Source: Lachnospiraceae bacterium
Lineage (GTDB): Bacteria > Bacillota > Clostridia > Lachnospirales > Lachnospiraceae
Assembly: GCA_022781925.1 (NCBI GenBank)
Contig: JALESO010000082.1
Coordinates: forward strand, 1 to 64,000
Direction of reading: 5' to 3'
DNA length: 64,000 nucleotides
The position numbers and the translations under genes are program-made. The notes below the pieces were generated by a model that was not told the DNA's origin, searched no databases, and was given only the letters and a program-made list of their open reading frames with translations. Below are positions 35,836 to 46,000 of this stretch, piece after piece; the stretch's first letter is position 1; every line of letters begins with the position of its first letter.

Positions 35836-36384
35836 TTACTGTTCCACCTGTTTCGCCAAAAACAATGCCGCAGCCTGTGCCAGTTTCCCCTGCAGTTCTC
35901 CGACACGGTCTTTCTCTGCGCCGCTGCACAGCGCCACCGCGCCGATAGCATCCCCCTCACAGATGATGGTCGCCAGTGCCTGGGTCTGATACTGCATGGC
36001 ATCGTCAAGGGTCAGTTTCTGACAGTTTGCGTCCTGTGCAGCCGTCACCTGACAGCCTCTGGCTTCGATAAACTGCTCCATCTCCGGGCTGACCGGTTTC
36101 CCGTCATAATTTTTTCTGCCGTTTCCCGCTGCCGCGATGATATGATCCCGGTCCATGACGCACACCAGACTCCCGGCCACCTCCGCCATACTTGTTGCAT
36201 ACTGGGCGGCAAAGGTACTCAGTTCCCCGATGGGGGAATATTTTTTCAAGATAATGGCTCCGTTCTGTTCGGTAAAAATCTCCAGCGGATCACCCTCCCG
36301 GATGCGCAGCGTTCTGCGGATTTCCTTTGGCACTACCACGCGCCCCAGATCATCAATCCTGCGCACGATTCCTGTCGCTTTCAT
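35836..36384 (-). CDS. spoVT: Stage V sporulation protein T
   Basis: 182-residue sporulation regulator. Residues 1-50 are the AbrB-type swapped-hairpin DNA-binding domain (MKATGIVRRIDDLGRVVVPK, then RRTLRIREGDPLEIF); the rest is the GAF-like domain (AEVAGSLVCVMDRDHIIAAAG). SpoVT tunes sigma-G dependent genes in the forespore. Length and sequence match the family closely. An extended -10 (TGGTATAAT on the minus strand, near 36465) lies upstream. Confidence 0.95.
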   Translation of the reverse strand: MKATGIVRRIDDLGRVVVPKEIRRTLRIREGDPLEIFTEQNGAIILKKYSPIGELSTFAAQYATSMAEVAGSLVCVMDRDHIIAAAGNGRKNYDGKPVSPEMEQFIEARGCQVTAAQDANCQKLTLDDAMQYQTQALATIICEGDAIGAVALCSGAEKDRVGELQGKLAQAAALFLAKQVEQ

Positions 36385-36476
36385 ATCGTAAAAACCTCCT
36401 GTTTCCTCTTCACAATTACCAGATTTTTGTTGTACATCTAGTATGTGGAAGCAAAAGGTCGATTATACCATAAAAT

Positions 36477-37862
36477 TTACTTCTGCTTATGCTCAATGTC
36501 AGCGCCCAGTTCCGCATGGGTACGGTGCACATGCCGCCGTACAAAGTAAAAACAGATCACCTGCATCACAATCGTGAGGATCCAGGATGCCGGATAGGAA
36601 ATAAACAATATCGCCAGTGACCTGTGCTGTGGGAAAATGCCATAGATCCAGACGATTCGTGTACCGACGGTGCCGATGACAGACAGGATCATCGGTACTG
36701 CGGAATGTCCCATACCACGCAGTGCTCCCGGAAACAGATCCATCAATCCGCAGAAGAAATACGTCACCGTAGTATACAGCAGAATCTCCATGGCACACTG
36801 GATAACCGCCGGATCTGTGGTATAGATCTGCAGGATCTCCGGTCCGAAGACATACACGCCAACGCCCAGTACCAGAGATACGCTGACGGATAAGATAATG
36901 CAGTCACGCAATACCCGGTCCATTCGTTTCAGCTTTCCCACACCGTAATTCTGACTGGTAAAACTCATACAAGCCTGTGTCACAGAGTTCACGGACACAT
37001 ATAAAAATCCAAACAGATTATTTGCCGCCGTATATCCCGCCATTGCTGTGGAGCCAAAAGAGTTGACGGAAGACTGCAGCAATACGTTTGACAGATTGAT
37101 CACGGTACTCTGGATACCCGCCGGAATACCCACCTGGAAAATCTGAAGCATATATGCTTTTTTGATCTTTAATTTTGAAAACCGCAGCTGATAACTGCTG
37201 GCGGATTTATACAGGCAACGCAGCACCAGCACACAGGAGATCATCTGTGAGATCACTGTCGCAATACCGACACCTGCCACACCCAGGTCAAACTTGATGA
37301 CCAGCACCAGGTTCAGCACCGCATTGGTGGAACCTGAGATCAGCAGGAAGATCAATGGCCGCTTCGTATCGCCCACTGCACGCAGGATCGCCGCACCATA
37401 GTTGTACAGCATAAAAAACGGCATGCCGCAGAAATAGATCCGCATATACAAGGTGGACAGATTGATGACATCATCCGGTGTCCCCATCAGTTCCAGGGCG
37501 CCTTTTGCAAAAAGCACGCCCACAAATGCCATCACGATTCCACTGATCAGTGCCAGCGTAATGGCAGTATGTACCGTCTCTGACATTTCCCTGTCACGAC
37601 CGGCTGCATAAAACCGCGCCGCTAGCACGTTTGCCCCCAGGGAAATTCCAATAAATAAATTTGTAAAAACAGCGATCAGCGCGGTGGTAGATCCCACTGC
37701 CGCCAGCGCCTGACTTCCGCTGAACCGTCCCACCACAATGATATCCACGGCATTGAACATCAGCTGTAACACACCGGACAGCATCAGTGGCAGCGCAAAA
37801 GAAATCAGCTTATCCATGATCGTGCCGTTGCACATATCAATCTCATATTTATTCTTCTTCAA
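36477..37862 (-). CDS. MATE-family multidrug/sodium antiporter
   Basis: 461-residue membrane transporter with two MatE repeats and about twelve hydrophobic segments; the first repeat opens LPLMLSGVLQLMFNAVDIIVVGRFSG and contains ALAAVGSTTALIAVF (quoted in parts). Clostridial genomes have many such DinF/NorM-like pumps; the substrate is unknown. Its leader contains 14-bp repeats. Confidence 0.9.
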   Translation of the reverse strand: MKKNKYEIDMCNGTIMDKLISFALPLMLSGVLQLMFNAVDIIVVGRFSGSQALAAVGSTTALIAVFTNLFIGISLGANVLAARFYAAGRDREMSETVHTAITLALISGIVMAFVGVLFAKGALELMGTPDDVINLSTLYMRIYFCGMPFFMLYNYGAAILRAVGDTKRPLIFLLISGSTNAVLNLVLVIKFDLGVAGVGIATVISQMISCVLVLRCLYKSASSYQLRFSKLKIKKAYMLQIFQVGIPAGIQSTVINLSNVLLQSSVNSFGSTAMAGYTAANNLFGFLYVSVNSVTQACMSFTSQNYGVGKLKRMDRVLRDCIILSVSVSLVLGVGVYVFGPEILQIYTTDPAVIQCAMEILLYTTVTYFFCGLMDLFPGALRGMGHSAVPMILSVIGTVGTRIVWIYGIFPQHRSLAILFISYPASWILTIVMQVICFYFVRRHVHRTHAELGADIEHKQK

Positions 37863-37882
37863 TTTGTATTCTCTTCTTTCTA

Positions 37883-37942
37883 AACCCTTATAAACCTTTA
37901 TGTCTGAACCTTTATTTTTTAACCTTTATGTTCGAACCTTTA
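37883..37942 (-). repeat. Iterated 14-bp repeats before the MATE gene
   Basis: On the minus strand TAAAGGTT occurs at 37935-37942, 37921-37928, 37907-37914 and 37893-37900, exactly 14 bp apart, with related spacers (cgaaca, aaaaaa, cagaca), and a fifth variant TAAGGGTT at 37883-37890. They lie between rsmH and the MATE start, 21-80 bp before the ATG. Iteron-like; could bind a regulator or act as repeated Shine-Dalgarno-like sites (AAAGG). Confidence 0.7.
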
Positions 37943-37970
37943 CTTCCTGGCCTTCCTTTTTGAAACTGCA

Positions 37971-39044
37971 TTATACTTCCAGATCTGACCGAATCGCCCA
38001 GCGCATTTTTGTGGAGCGGGCACGGCCGTTCTGTGCACATTCCTGTGCGGATGGACGGATGACATCCTTTGCATAGTCTGTGTAAATGCCGGATTTATAA
38101 CCGTCCTTCAGCGCTTTTTTCACCAGACGATCTTCCCCGGAGTGGAAAGTCAGGATCGCTACCCTGCCGCCGGGCTTTAACGCACCCGGAAGCTTCTCCA
38201 TAAATTCATACAGCACTTCAAACTCCCGGTTTACATCGATACGGAGTGCCTGAAATACACGCTGGCAGGTCTTTTTCACTGTATCCTTCCGCTCTTTCTC
38301 CGGCAAAAATTCCAGTGTCTTCTCGATCACCTGACGCAGCTTTGTCGTCGTGTCGATACGGTTGCCCCTGCGGATCTCCTTCACGATCGCCTCTGCGATC
38401 TCCTCGCAGTATGGCTCATCTGAATTTTCATCCAGCATACCCGCCAATTCTTCAAAGGAAATGGTATCGAGGCGTTCCGCCGCACTGATTCCTTTTTCCT
38501 GATTCAGCCGCAGATCAAGCGGACCGTCAACCTTGTAGGAAAAACCACGTTTTGGATTGTCGATCTGCATGGAGGAAACCCCAAGGTCTGCCAGGATAAA
38601 ATCAAAACCGCCCACTTCTTTGGCAATCTCATCGATGGTACAAAAATTTTGCAATTTAACCGTCAGCATATCTTCCCCGAAGCCCTGCTCCGCCAGACGC
38701 TTTCTCGTCTTGGCAGACTCCTCCGGATCCACATCCGTCGCATACATATGCCCCTCGCCATTCAGACACTGCAGCATGGCTTTTGTATGACCGCCGTAGC
38801 CCAGCGTGGCATCGAATCCCACCTGCCCCGGCTTGATCTCCAGAAAATCCAGAATTTCTTTCACCATGATGGAAATGTGCATGCCCGCCGGGGTATTACC
38901 CTTGCGGATCACATGCTCAATGGTGTCCTGATATTTCTCCGGCTGAAGTTCTTTGTATTTTTCCTCGAATTTCTTCGGATACTTTCCTTTATAACGCACA
39001 CGCCGTTTGTGCGGTGTCTGTGTCCCATTTTCCGTATGTCCCAT
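37971..39044 (-). CDS. rsmH: 16S rRNA (cytosine(1402)-N4)-methyltransferase RsmH, N-terminally extended form
   Basis: 357 residues from MGHTENG (GAGG six bases upstream; an ATG four codons earlier lacks an RBS). SAM-dependent MraW fold: GFDATLGYGGHTKAML, DVDPEESAKTRKRL, ADLGVSSMQIDNPKRGFSY and AILTFHSGEDRLVKKA. A basic N-terminal extension (KRRVRYKGKYPKKFEEKYKE) of ~50 residues marks the second RsmH type found in Lachnospiraceae. It is not in a dcw cluster here, unlike the usual mraZ-mraW setting. Confidence 0.9.
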   Translation of the reverse strand: MGHTENGTQTPHKRRVRYKGKYPKKFEEKYKELQPEKYQDTIEHVIRKGNTPAGMHISIMVKEILDFLEIKPGQVGFDATLGYGGHTKAMLQCLNGEGHMYATDVDPEESAKTRKRLAEQGFGEDMLTVKLQNFCTIDEIAKEVGGFDFILADLGVSSMQIDNPKRGFSYKVDGPLDLRLNQEKGISAAERLDTISFEELAGMLDENSDEPYCEEIAEAIVKEIRRGNRIDTTTKLRQVIEKTLEFLPEKERKDTVKKTCQRVFQALRIDVNREFEVLYEFMEKLPGALKPGGRVAILTFHSGEDRLVKKALKDGYKSGIYTDYAKDVIRPSAQECAQNGRARSTKMRWAIRSDLEV

Positions 39045-39214
39045 AGAAAACCTCATCTTTCATGATCTTATGTTAAACAACTATTTCATCAGCAATTATC
39101 TTCCCATTTCAGCAATTTAAGATCGTTACGTATATTTTGTGTCAGTTATTTTTATTATACCCAAGACAAATGAGCAAATCAAGAACAGCCTGCGCAGAAA
39201 AAAGAACGAAAAAA

Positions 39215-39248
39215 CGGCAGTGAAAGAAGTGTATTTCTCTCACTGCCG
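39215..39248 (-). terminator. Terminator closing the glycosidase/lipoprotein unit
   Basis: Minus strand: CGGCAGTGA, loop of 16, TCACTGCCG, then TTTTTTCG. Nine-bp GC-rich stem, 46 bp after the lipoprotein stop. Confidence 0.9.
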
Positions 39249-39293
39249 CGCTGTTTTGATCTGCCTGTTTCTCAGACTTGTCCTTCAGAAATT

Positions 39294-39995
39294 TTACTGT
39301 GCAAAAGTCTCCAGGATCACATCTGTTGCAGACGCACCCCCTGCTTTGATGACAGATTTTTCTGCCTTTTCTGCAATGCATGCCTCCACATCCTGTGCAT
39401 CGGAATAATCATCACTGTTTCCAATCATCTGATTCATCAGATTCGTCTGCAGATTCGAATACCAGTAACTGTAATACTTGCTGATATCATATTCGGTCAG
39501 CCCGTAGCTGTCTGTGACATCTGCGCTGTCTGACTGCCCAGCATTCTTTTCTTCCATCTGTGGTTTCAGATCTTCAAAGGTATAATCCTCTGTCACCTTC
39601 CACTCAACTGCCAGATGCTTGATGGCATAGTTCTCCGTCAGATCCTGTGAGATGATCGTCTCCAGCTGCTCTGCCGGTACCTTTCCGTCAATCTCCTGTT
39701 CCCAGAAATCCGGCTGGTTCACCTGCTCTGTGGTATAGCGCATCAGGATATCGTTTTTGTGATTTTCTGCCAGCAGGGCATACTCTTCCACGGAAACTGC
39801 ATCGCCGTCTATGTAGCAGACAACATTTGTATCCGCCTGTGTATCCGCCGTTCCGGCTGAGACTTCCGCCGAAACGTTTGTCTGATCATTCTGATCTGTG
39901 TTCTGTGTTCCACATCCTCCCGCAAAAGCCATTGCGGCAATGAGAATCCCCATTGCCGCAAAGCCTGCCGGAATCATTTTCTTTCTTCCGAACAT
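39294..39995 (-). CDS. SurA-N/foldase-like lipoprotein
   Basis: 233 residues from MFGRKKMIPAG (AGGAG eight bases upstream). N-terminal lipoprotein signal with the acylated Cys28 in AFAGGCGT, a Thr/Asp/Gln-rich linker, then a helical domain beginning VVCYIDGDAVSVEEYALLAE that resembles the chaperone domain of SurA/PrsA-type foldases. No PPIase domain follows. It starts 36 bp after the giant glycosidase gene and before a strong terminator, so the two share a transcript. I infer it helps fold or secrete that enzyme outside the membrane; its family is not certain. Confidence 0.6.
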   Translation of the reverse strand: MFGRKKMIPAGFAAMGILIAAMAFAGGCGTQNTDQNDQTNVSAEVSAGTADTQADTNVVCYIDGDAVSVEEYALLAENHKNDILMRYTTEQVNQPDFWEQEIDGKVPAEQLETIISQDLTENYAIKHLAVEWKVTEDYTFEDLKPQMEEKNAGQSDSADVTDSYGLTEYDISKYYSYWYSNLQTNLMNQMIGNSDDYSDAQDVEACIAEKAEKSVIKAGGASATDVILETFAQ

Positions 39996-40030
39996 ATAAA
40001 ACTCCTGTTTGTTACTGCCTGATTTTTGTA

Positions 40031-43000
40031 TTATGCGGTAATTACTTTTCCGCCTTCTACACGGTAAGTTACTCCGTAATAAGTAGCATATCCGTTGTAA
40101 TTGAAGTTGATCTTGCCGCCTTCTACATACCACCAGCCGTACTCGTTGAGTGCAAGGCCTGTGTAGTTGAAGTTGATCTTGCCGCCTTCTACTCTCCACC
40201 AGCCATACTCGTTTGCTACGAGGCCTGTGTAGTTGAAGTTAATCTTGCCACCTTCTACATACCACCAGCCGTTCTCGTTTGCTACGAGACCTGTGTAGTT
40301 GAAGTTGATCTGACCATTCTCTACATACCACCAGCCATACTCATTTGCTACGAGGCCTGTGTAGTTGAAGTTAATCTTGCCACCTTCTACATACCACCAG
40401 CCGTACTCATTCTGAGCAAGTCCGGTTGCGTTGAAGTTGATCGCACCGTTCTCTACATACCACCAACCGTATGCATTCTGTACCAGTCCTGTGTAATTGA
40501 AGTTGATCTGGCTGTTTTCTACATACCACCAGCCATAAGTGCTGTCATTTACAAGACCTGTTACATTGAAGTTGATCTGACCGGCTTCTACATACCACCA
40601 GCCATATTCATTTGCTGCAAGTCCGGTATAAGCAGTATCTACTTCACCGTCTTTGTAGTAGAACCAGTTGCCGTCTTTGTCCATTCCAAGACCATCTGCA
40701 GGTTTCGGTTCCGGCTGCGGTTTTGCATCTTCATCTGCTTTTGCTGCTGCTGCTTTGATCACATTCATTGCACTGTCTGCTGCAGCCTGTGCTGCTTTGA
40801 TCTCTGCATTTGTCTGTGCCTCATCCAGCGCTTTTGCTGCATTCTCAACAACTGCATCGATCTGGGCTTTGAAGTCATCTTTCTGCTCCTGAGAGAGATT
40901 CTCAAGGGCATCGATCTGTGCTTTTGCTGCCTCGGCATTTGCCTCGATGGCTTTCTGCGCATCATCTGTCTTGACTGTCTCGTTTGCTCCGATATCCGGT
41001 GTACCGTCTGTCAGTGCATTTCCGTAGTAGTCAACAGATGGGATCTGTGCTTCATTTGCTACCAGCTCACCGCCAAGTGTATCGTCGGTGTATGCCGGAG
41101 CTTCCGGAATTGCCATACCTGCATCTACTGCCGGTGATGTCTTCGCAATGCGGAATCCTTCTACTGTTCCCAGAGTTGTCTGGCCATCTGTCCAGCTTCC
41201 TGCTGTGTAATCTGTTACATCTGCAAACTGCGGATCTGCGTAAACTGCATGCGCATCATTTGACAGAGCCTCGTATACGGCCTCAGCACTTCCGTCGCTG
41301 CTGTATACCAGGTTGTTGGAGTAAGTTACACCCTCTTTTGTGCTCATGCTGTCTGCTTTTACCGGTCCGTAGAAGATGTTGTTAAATACAGAAACATCTT
41401 TGATTGCCTGGCCTTCCCATGCGGAATGCGGTGTCAGTGACATTGTGTAGCCACCGTTGTTCTCCCAGTACATGGTGTTGTTGTAAATCTGAACGCCGAG
41501 GGAACCATATTTACCGGTACCCATACGGATCACTGGTGCGCCGTCATATTTACCATCGTTTACGCTGACATTGTAGCGTGCGATGTTGTTTACGGTTGCT
41601 CCAGGTCCCGGGCAGAGCATCAGGAATCCACCCAGGTTGTCATGGCTGTAATTGTACTCGTATACACAGTTCTGTACACCATAGTCAAAGTCAAATGCCA
41701 TGCTGTCGTTTCCAACTGCGGATCCAACGGAATGTCTGGATGTGTTGGAAGCTTCGTTATAACGGAATGTTACGTTGTTGCTATCCCATGACCAGATTGC
41801 TGCATGGTTCGGGTTTGCACTGTAATTCCAGTTGCTGTCTGCAGAGTTGTCAACCAGGTTGTACTCTACCATTGCATCTGTGGTGTTAATCGGTACGATA
41901 CCGTCGCCTGCTACGTCATGTACATAGTTGTTGCTGATCGTCACATTGCTGCTACCGATCCATTTGCTGTTACCTGCATTCTGGTATCCGGTATCACCGC
42001 TTGTTCCGCCTACCAGTTTGCGGCTTGCCCATACGCTCTCCATGTAGATTGCTTCGTGGCATACATTGTATACTTCATTTCCTTCAATGGCAAGTCCTGT
42101 GTAGTAAGACTCTACGGTACCGGTATGGTTGCTGCCGTTTCCTGTTACGAGAACGATCAGTCCGCCTGCGCCTTTGCTTGCACCACCGGCCATCTTACCA
42201 TTGACATCATGGATCTTGTTGTTGCGGATGGTTACATTTACCAGTTCACCGCCGTCACGGTTCTCTACTACGAGACCGGATAACAGTTTGCTGCTCTGTT
42301 TGTAGCTTCCGATTTCTCCTGCAGAGATATCCCAGTTTGTGATCTCAAGGTTTTCGATCACGATATTCTGGCTGTTTCTGATATGAACAGCTGCCAGATC
42401 TTCCTTGGTAGAAGCGGACCAGTCTGCTCCGTTTCCGTTGATGACAGGTTTTGCACCCTCACCGTAGCTTCCGATCACGATCGGAGCTTCTGCGCTGCCG
42501 ATGGCATTGTCGATGAACAGCTGCTCACCGTTCCATACACAGCCTGCTTTCAGTAAGATGCTGCCGCCTGCTTTCAGCTGACGGATGGAAGAAGCTTTTG
42601 TCAGTGTCTTCCATGCTGTCTCAGGTGTAGTACCATCGTTTTCATCATCACCGTTTACGGCATCTACATAGTAAGTTACATCGCCAGTCGGCTCATGAAT
42701 GAAGATCAGTTCGCCTTCTGCTGCATTTACTTTTGCGATCATCTCACGGATATCGCGCTGTCTTGTTTCGCTTGTTGCATTTGCTTTGAAGTCTTTTGCT
42801 TCTTTTACAACTGCCTGGAATGCGCTCCAGGAATCTGCTGTCCAGTCAGCCTCATTCAGCTGATCTGCTTTTGTGATCGTTGCATCGAAATCTGTCCAGT
42901 CAAGTTCACCGCTCTGTGCATCATTTGAAATGATACTGATCCAGCTTAATACCGGATCACTTCCGGATGCTTTGCTGATGGTTACAAGGATATGATCAGA

Positions 43001-46000
43001 ACCTTCCGGAACGGTTACATCCACGCTGCTTCTGTCCTCTGTCTTGCTGGAGGAAAGGCTTGCGCTGCCTGTGCCGAGTTCTGTCTTATTACCATCCGCA
43101 TCCACAGAAGAAACTGTGATCTTGATACCTCTGGAACTGCTCCACCACTCGTGGAATCCGGTTGCTACTGTGTAAGTACCAGGTGTCAGTTCAAAACCGT
43201 ACTCGATCTTGCCGCCACTGGTTGCCCACCAACCGGTGTCGAAGAAGTCGCCGGATCCTTTGGATCCCATATCCTGGGAACTGCTTCCGCCGGATGCACC
43301 CGTTGTACTTGTGTAACCCCATGTTACGCCATTGTCATCACCGTATGCCTGATCGGATACCATGTTCTTCAGGTCGTTTGCTGCTGCTGCAAATTTTTCA
43401 TAAATAGAAGATGTATTATCTCCGTTTGTGTAGCAGTCTGCGAAGTATACCAGAGATTTCGGGCAGCAGAATACCTGAATGGTAAAGTCTCTGTTCAGAT
43501 CTTCCAGTGTACCTGTTACTGTTACATAGCCAAGTGCTGTTTCACCTGCGGACTCATCTACGGTCCAGGTTACTTTTGCATCTTTTACTACTTTTGTACC
43601 GATTGTTACATCAATGGTTTCCGGTAATGCTGCCTTGAGGTCAGCCATACTCTCTGCTGTCTCCGGAAGTGCTGTATCGATAGAGATCGCACCTTTATCA
43701 TCCAGTTCATCCAGTGTCCAGTCTTTGTAGTTCTTGATCGCGATGGTATTGTTGGCACCGAATTCGATTGGAAGCCATACATATCTGGAATCGCTCAGAT
43801 CTTTTCCGTTATCCGGATTGTACCAACGGTCACCCATGTAGATGAATTTGCCGTTCTCGGCATCTACCGGAATCACGCATGTACTCTGTGTCTCAAATGT
43901 ATTATTGGAGGTATCTCCGATACACGGATTACCCATGTTGGTCCACGGTCCCAGCGGGCTGTCTGCGACTGCATAACGTGCCTGGTTCGGAGCCCATCCG
44001 GTACAGCCGGATGTGATCAGGTAATATTTACCCTGATATTTGAACATTGCCGGAGCCTCTCTGGAATCGGTACTACTGATGCAGAAGTCTTCTCCCAGAA
44101 CCATCTCATCTGCGTCTTTTGCAAGACCTGTGTAAGTGTCATTCAGTTTTGCGATGTACATTACCGCATTACCCTCGGAGGAGTACATTACATATGCGGT
44201 TCCGTCATCATCCTGGAACAGGTTCATGTCTCGTACATGTCCGCCCACGGAATCAAATCCATGACTGCCGTAATCACTTGCCAGCATGTAGCTGCCTACC
44301 AGTTTGTACGGTCCGTTGATGTTTTCTGAAATAGCGATACCTGCTTTTGCTTTTGCGTAGTTGGAACCGCTGCCATCAGAATACGGGCTTGTTCCATCTG
44401 CATGGAACCAGATCACGTATTTGCCTGTTTTCTCATTATAAAGCATCTTCGGACGCTCCATAACGCATCCCTCTGCCCAGAGATCTACATAGATGTCTTT
44501 CTTCTCGTCATCGCTGAGATCGCCGTACAGATCCTTGAAGTAGTCGTCTGTCTCAAACTGGTCATAATTGTCCATTGTTCTTAAGACAACACCTTCGTCT
44601 TTCCAGTTGTACAGATCTTTGGAGGAGTACATATGTACACCCGGCATCGGTCTGTAACCGTTGGTTCTGTCTTCACCGATCCAGTAGTAGGTATCACCGA
44701 TCTTCTGAATCTGTCCGCCATGAGCCTGAACCTTTGCACCGTTGTTGTCGTAGATTCTTGCTGCATTGGTACCTGTGATGGAATCATAGGTCTCAAAATG
44801 AGCTTCTACCAGGTTACTGTATGCTTTCTCAATGGCTTTCTTTGCTGCTGCAATTGCATCTGCGTCTTCAGAATTCTCATCGATGAGCTTCTGAGCGTCT
44901 GCGATTGCCTGATCAAATGCTTCTTTTGTTGTAGTGGTATAATCTTTACCTTCTACTTTTTCCAGATATTTCTGAACAGTTACTTTCAGAACTGCCAGTG
45001 CATCTGCATCGCTGCCCGGGATCGCTTTTACAATGATGTAGTTTACGATCGGATCATCACCGGATTTGGAACGGCTGGTAGCCTGAACGAATACATTCAG
45101 TTCACCGTCTGTTACGGTTACCTGATAAGTACCTTCAAAATCTTTGGCTGTCAGTCCGGATTCTACTTTTTCACCTTCCAGAAGGATATCTTCTGTCTTG
45201 GTTCCCCACTGATGCCATGGATTGTCGATACCTACAGTTACTTCATAATTGCCTTCCGGTACTTCAAAACGATAGTCAATACCGGATTTGCCTGCTTCGT
45301 AAGTAATAGCATCAGACTGATAACGGTAAGATCCTTTTAATGTAGTGTCGCCGCCTCTTGCAGTTGCAGAGTAAGTAGCATCTTCTACATAACCCCAGCT
45401 GTAACCTGTCTCAGAATCTTCTGCATAAGCCTGATCCAGACTGCCCTGGTATAATCCCATGTTGGAATCTGCCGGAACGGATGTTACATCAGAGGTACCT
45501 GCGTTTGCCAGATACAGTACATAATTGTTTGCTGCGATCTCAGCATCACTGAATTTCTTTCCAGCGGATGTTCCGCATACAGTGATCCAGTTTACGATTG
45601 CCTCGTTTCCTGTTACTTTCTTAACACTGATGGTTACTTCGGTCTCTTCATCCAGAGTGATTTCACCGGATGCAACACCTTTTGCACCTGTCAGATTCAG
45701 ATCTGCCAGTTTCTGCTCTTCGCCATCTACGGTGTAGTATACCGCACTCTGTCTGGTTGCGTTCCACTGTGCCCACAGTTCGTTGGAACCTACCATGATG
45801 GTATGTGTACCGGCCGGAAGTGTCACAGTGTACTGTACGTTTGACTGATACCATGCCGCAGCATAGGAATCAGATGCATTTTCGCTGTTGTAAGCGTTGT
45901 GGCTTCCCAGGTAACCCCAGGTATTGTCGTCTGTCTTCTTCTGATCGGCAACCGTATTTACCATAGATTTGATACCTGCTGCCTGCAGATTCTTAAATGT

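Noticed and set aside
40060..40640. Regular repeats resembling a CRISPR array
   Set aside because: They are in-frame tandem coding repeats of the GWWYVE wall-binding domain, without unique spacers.
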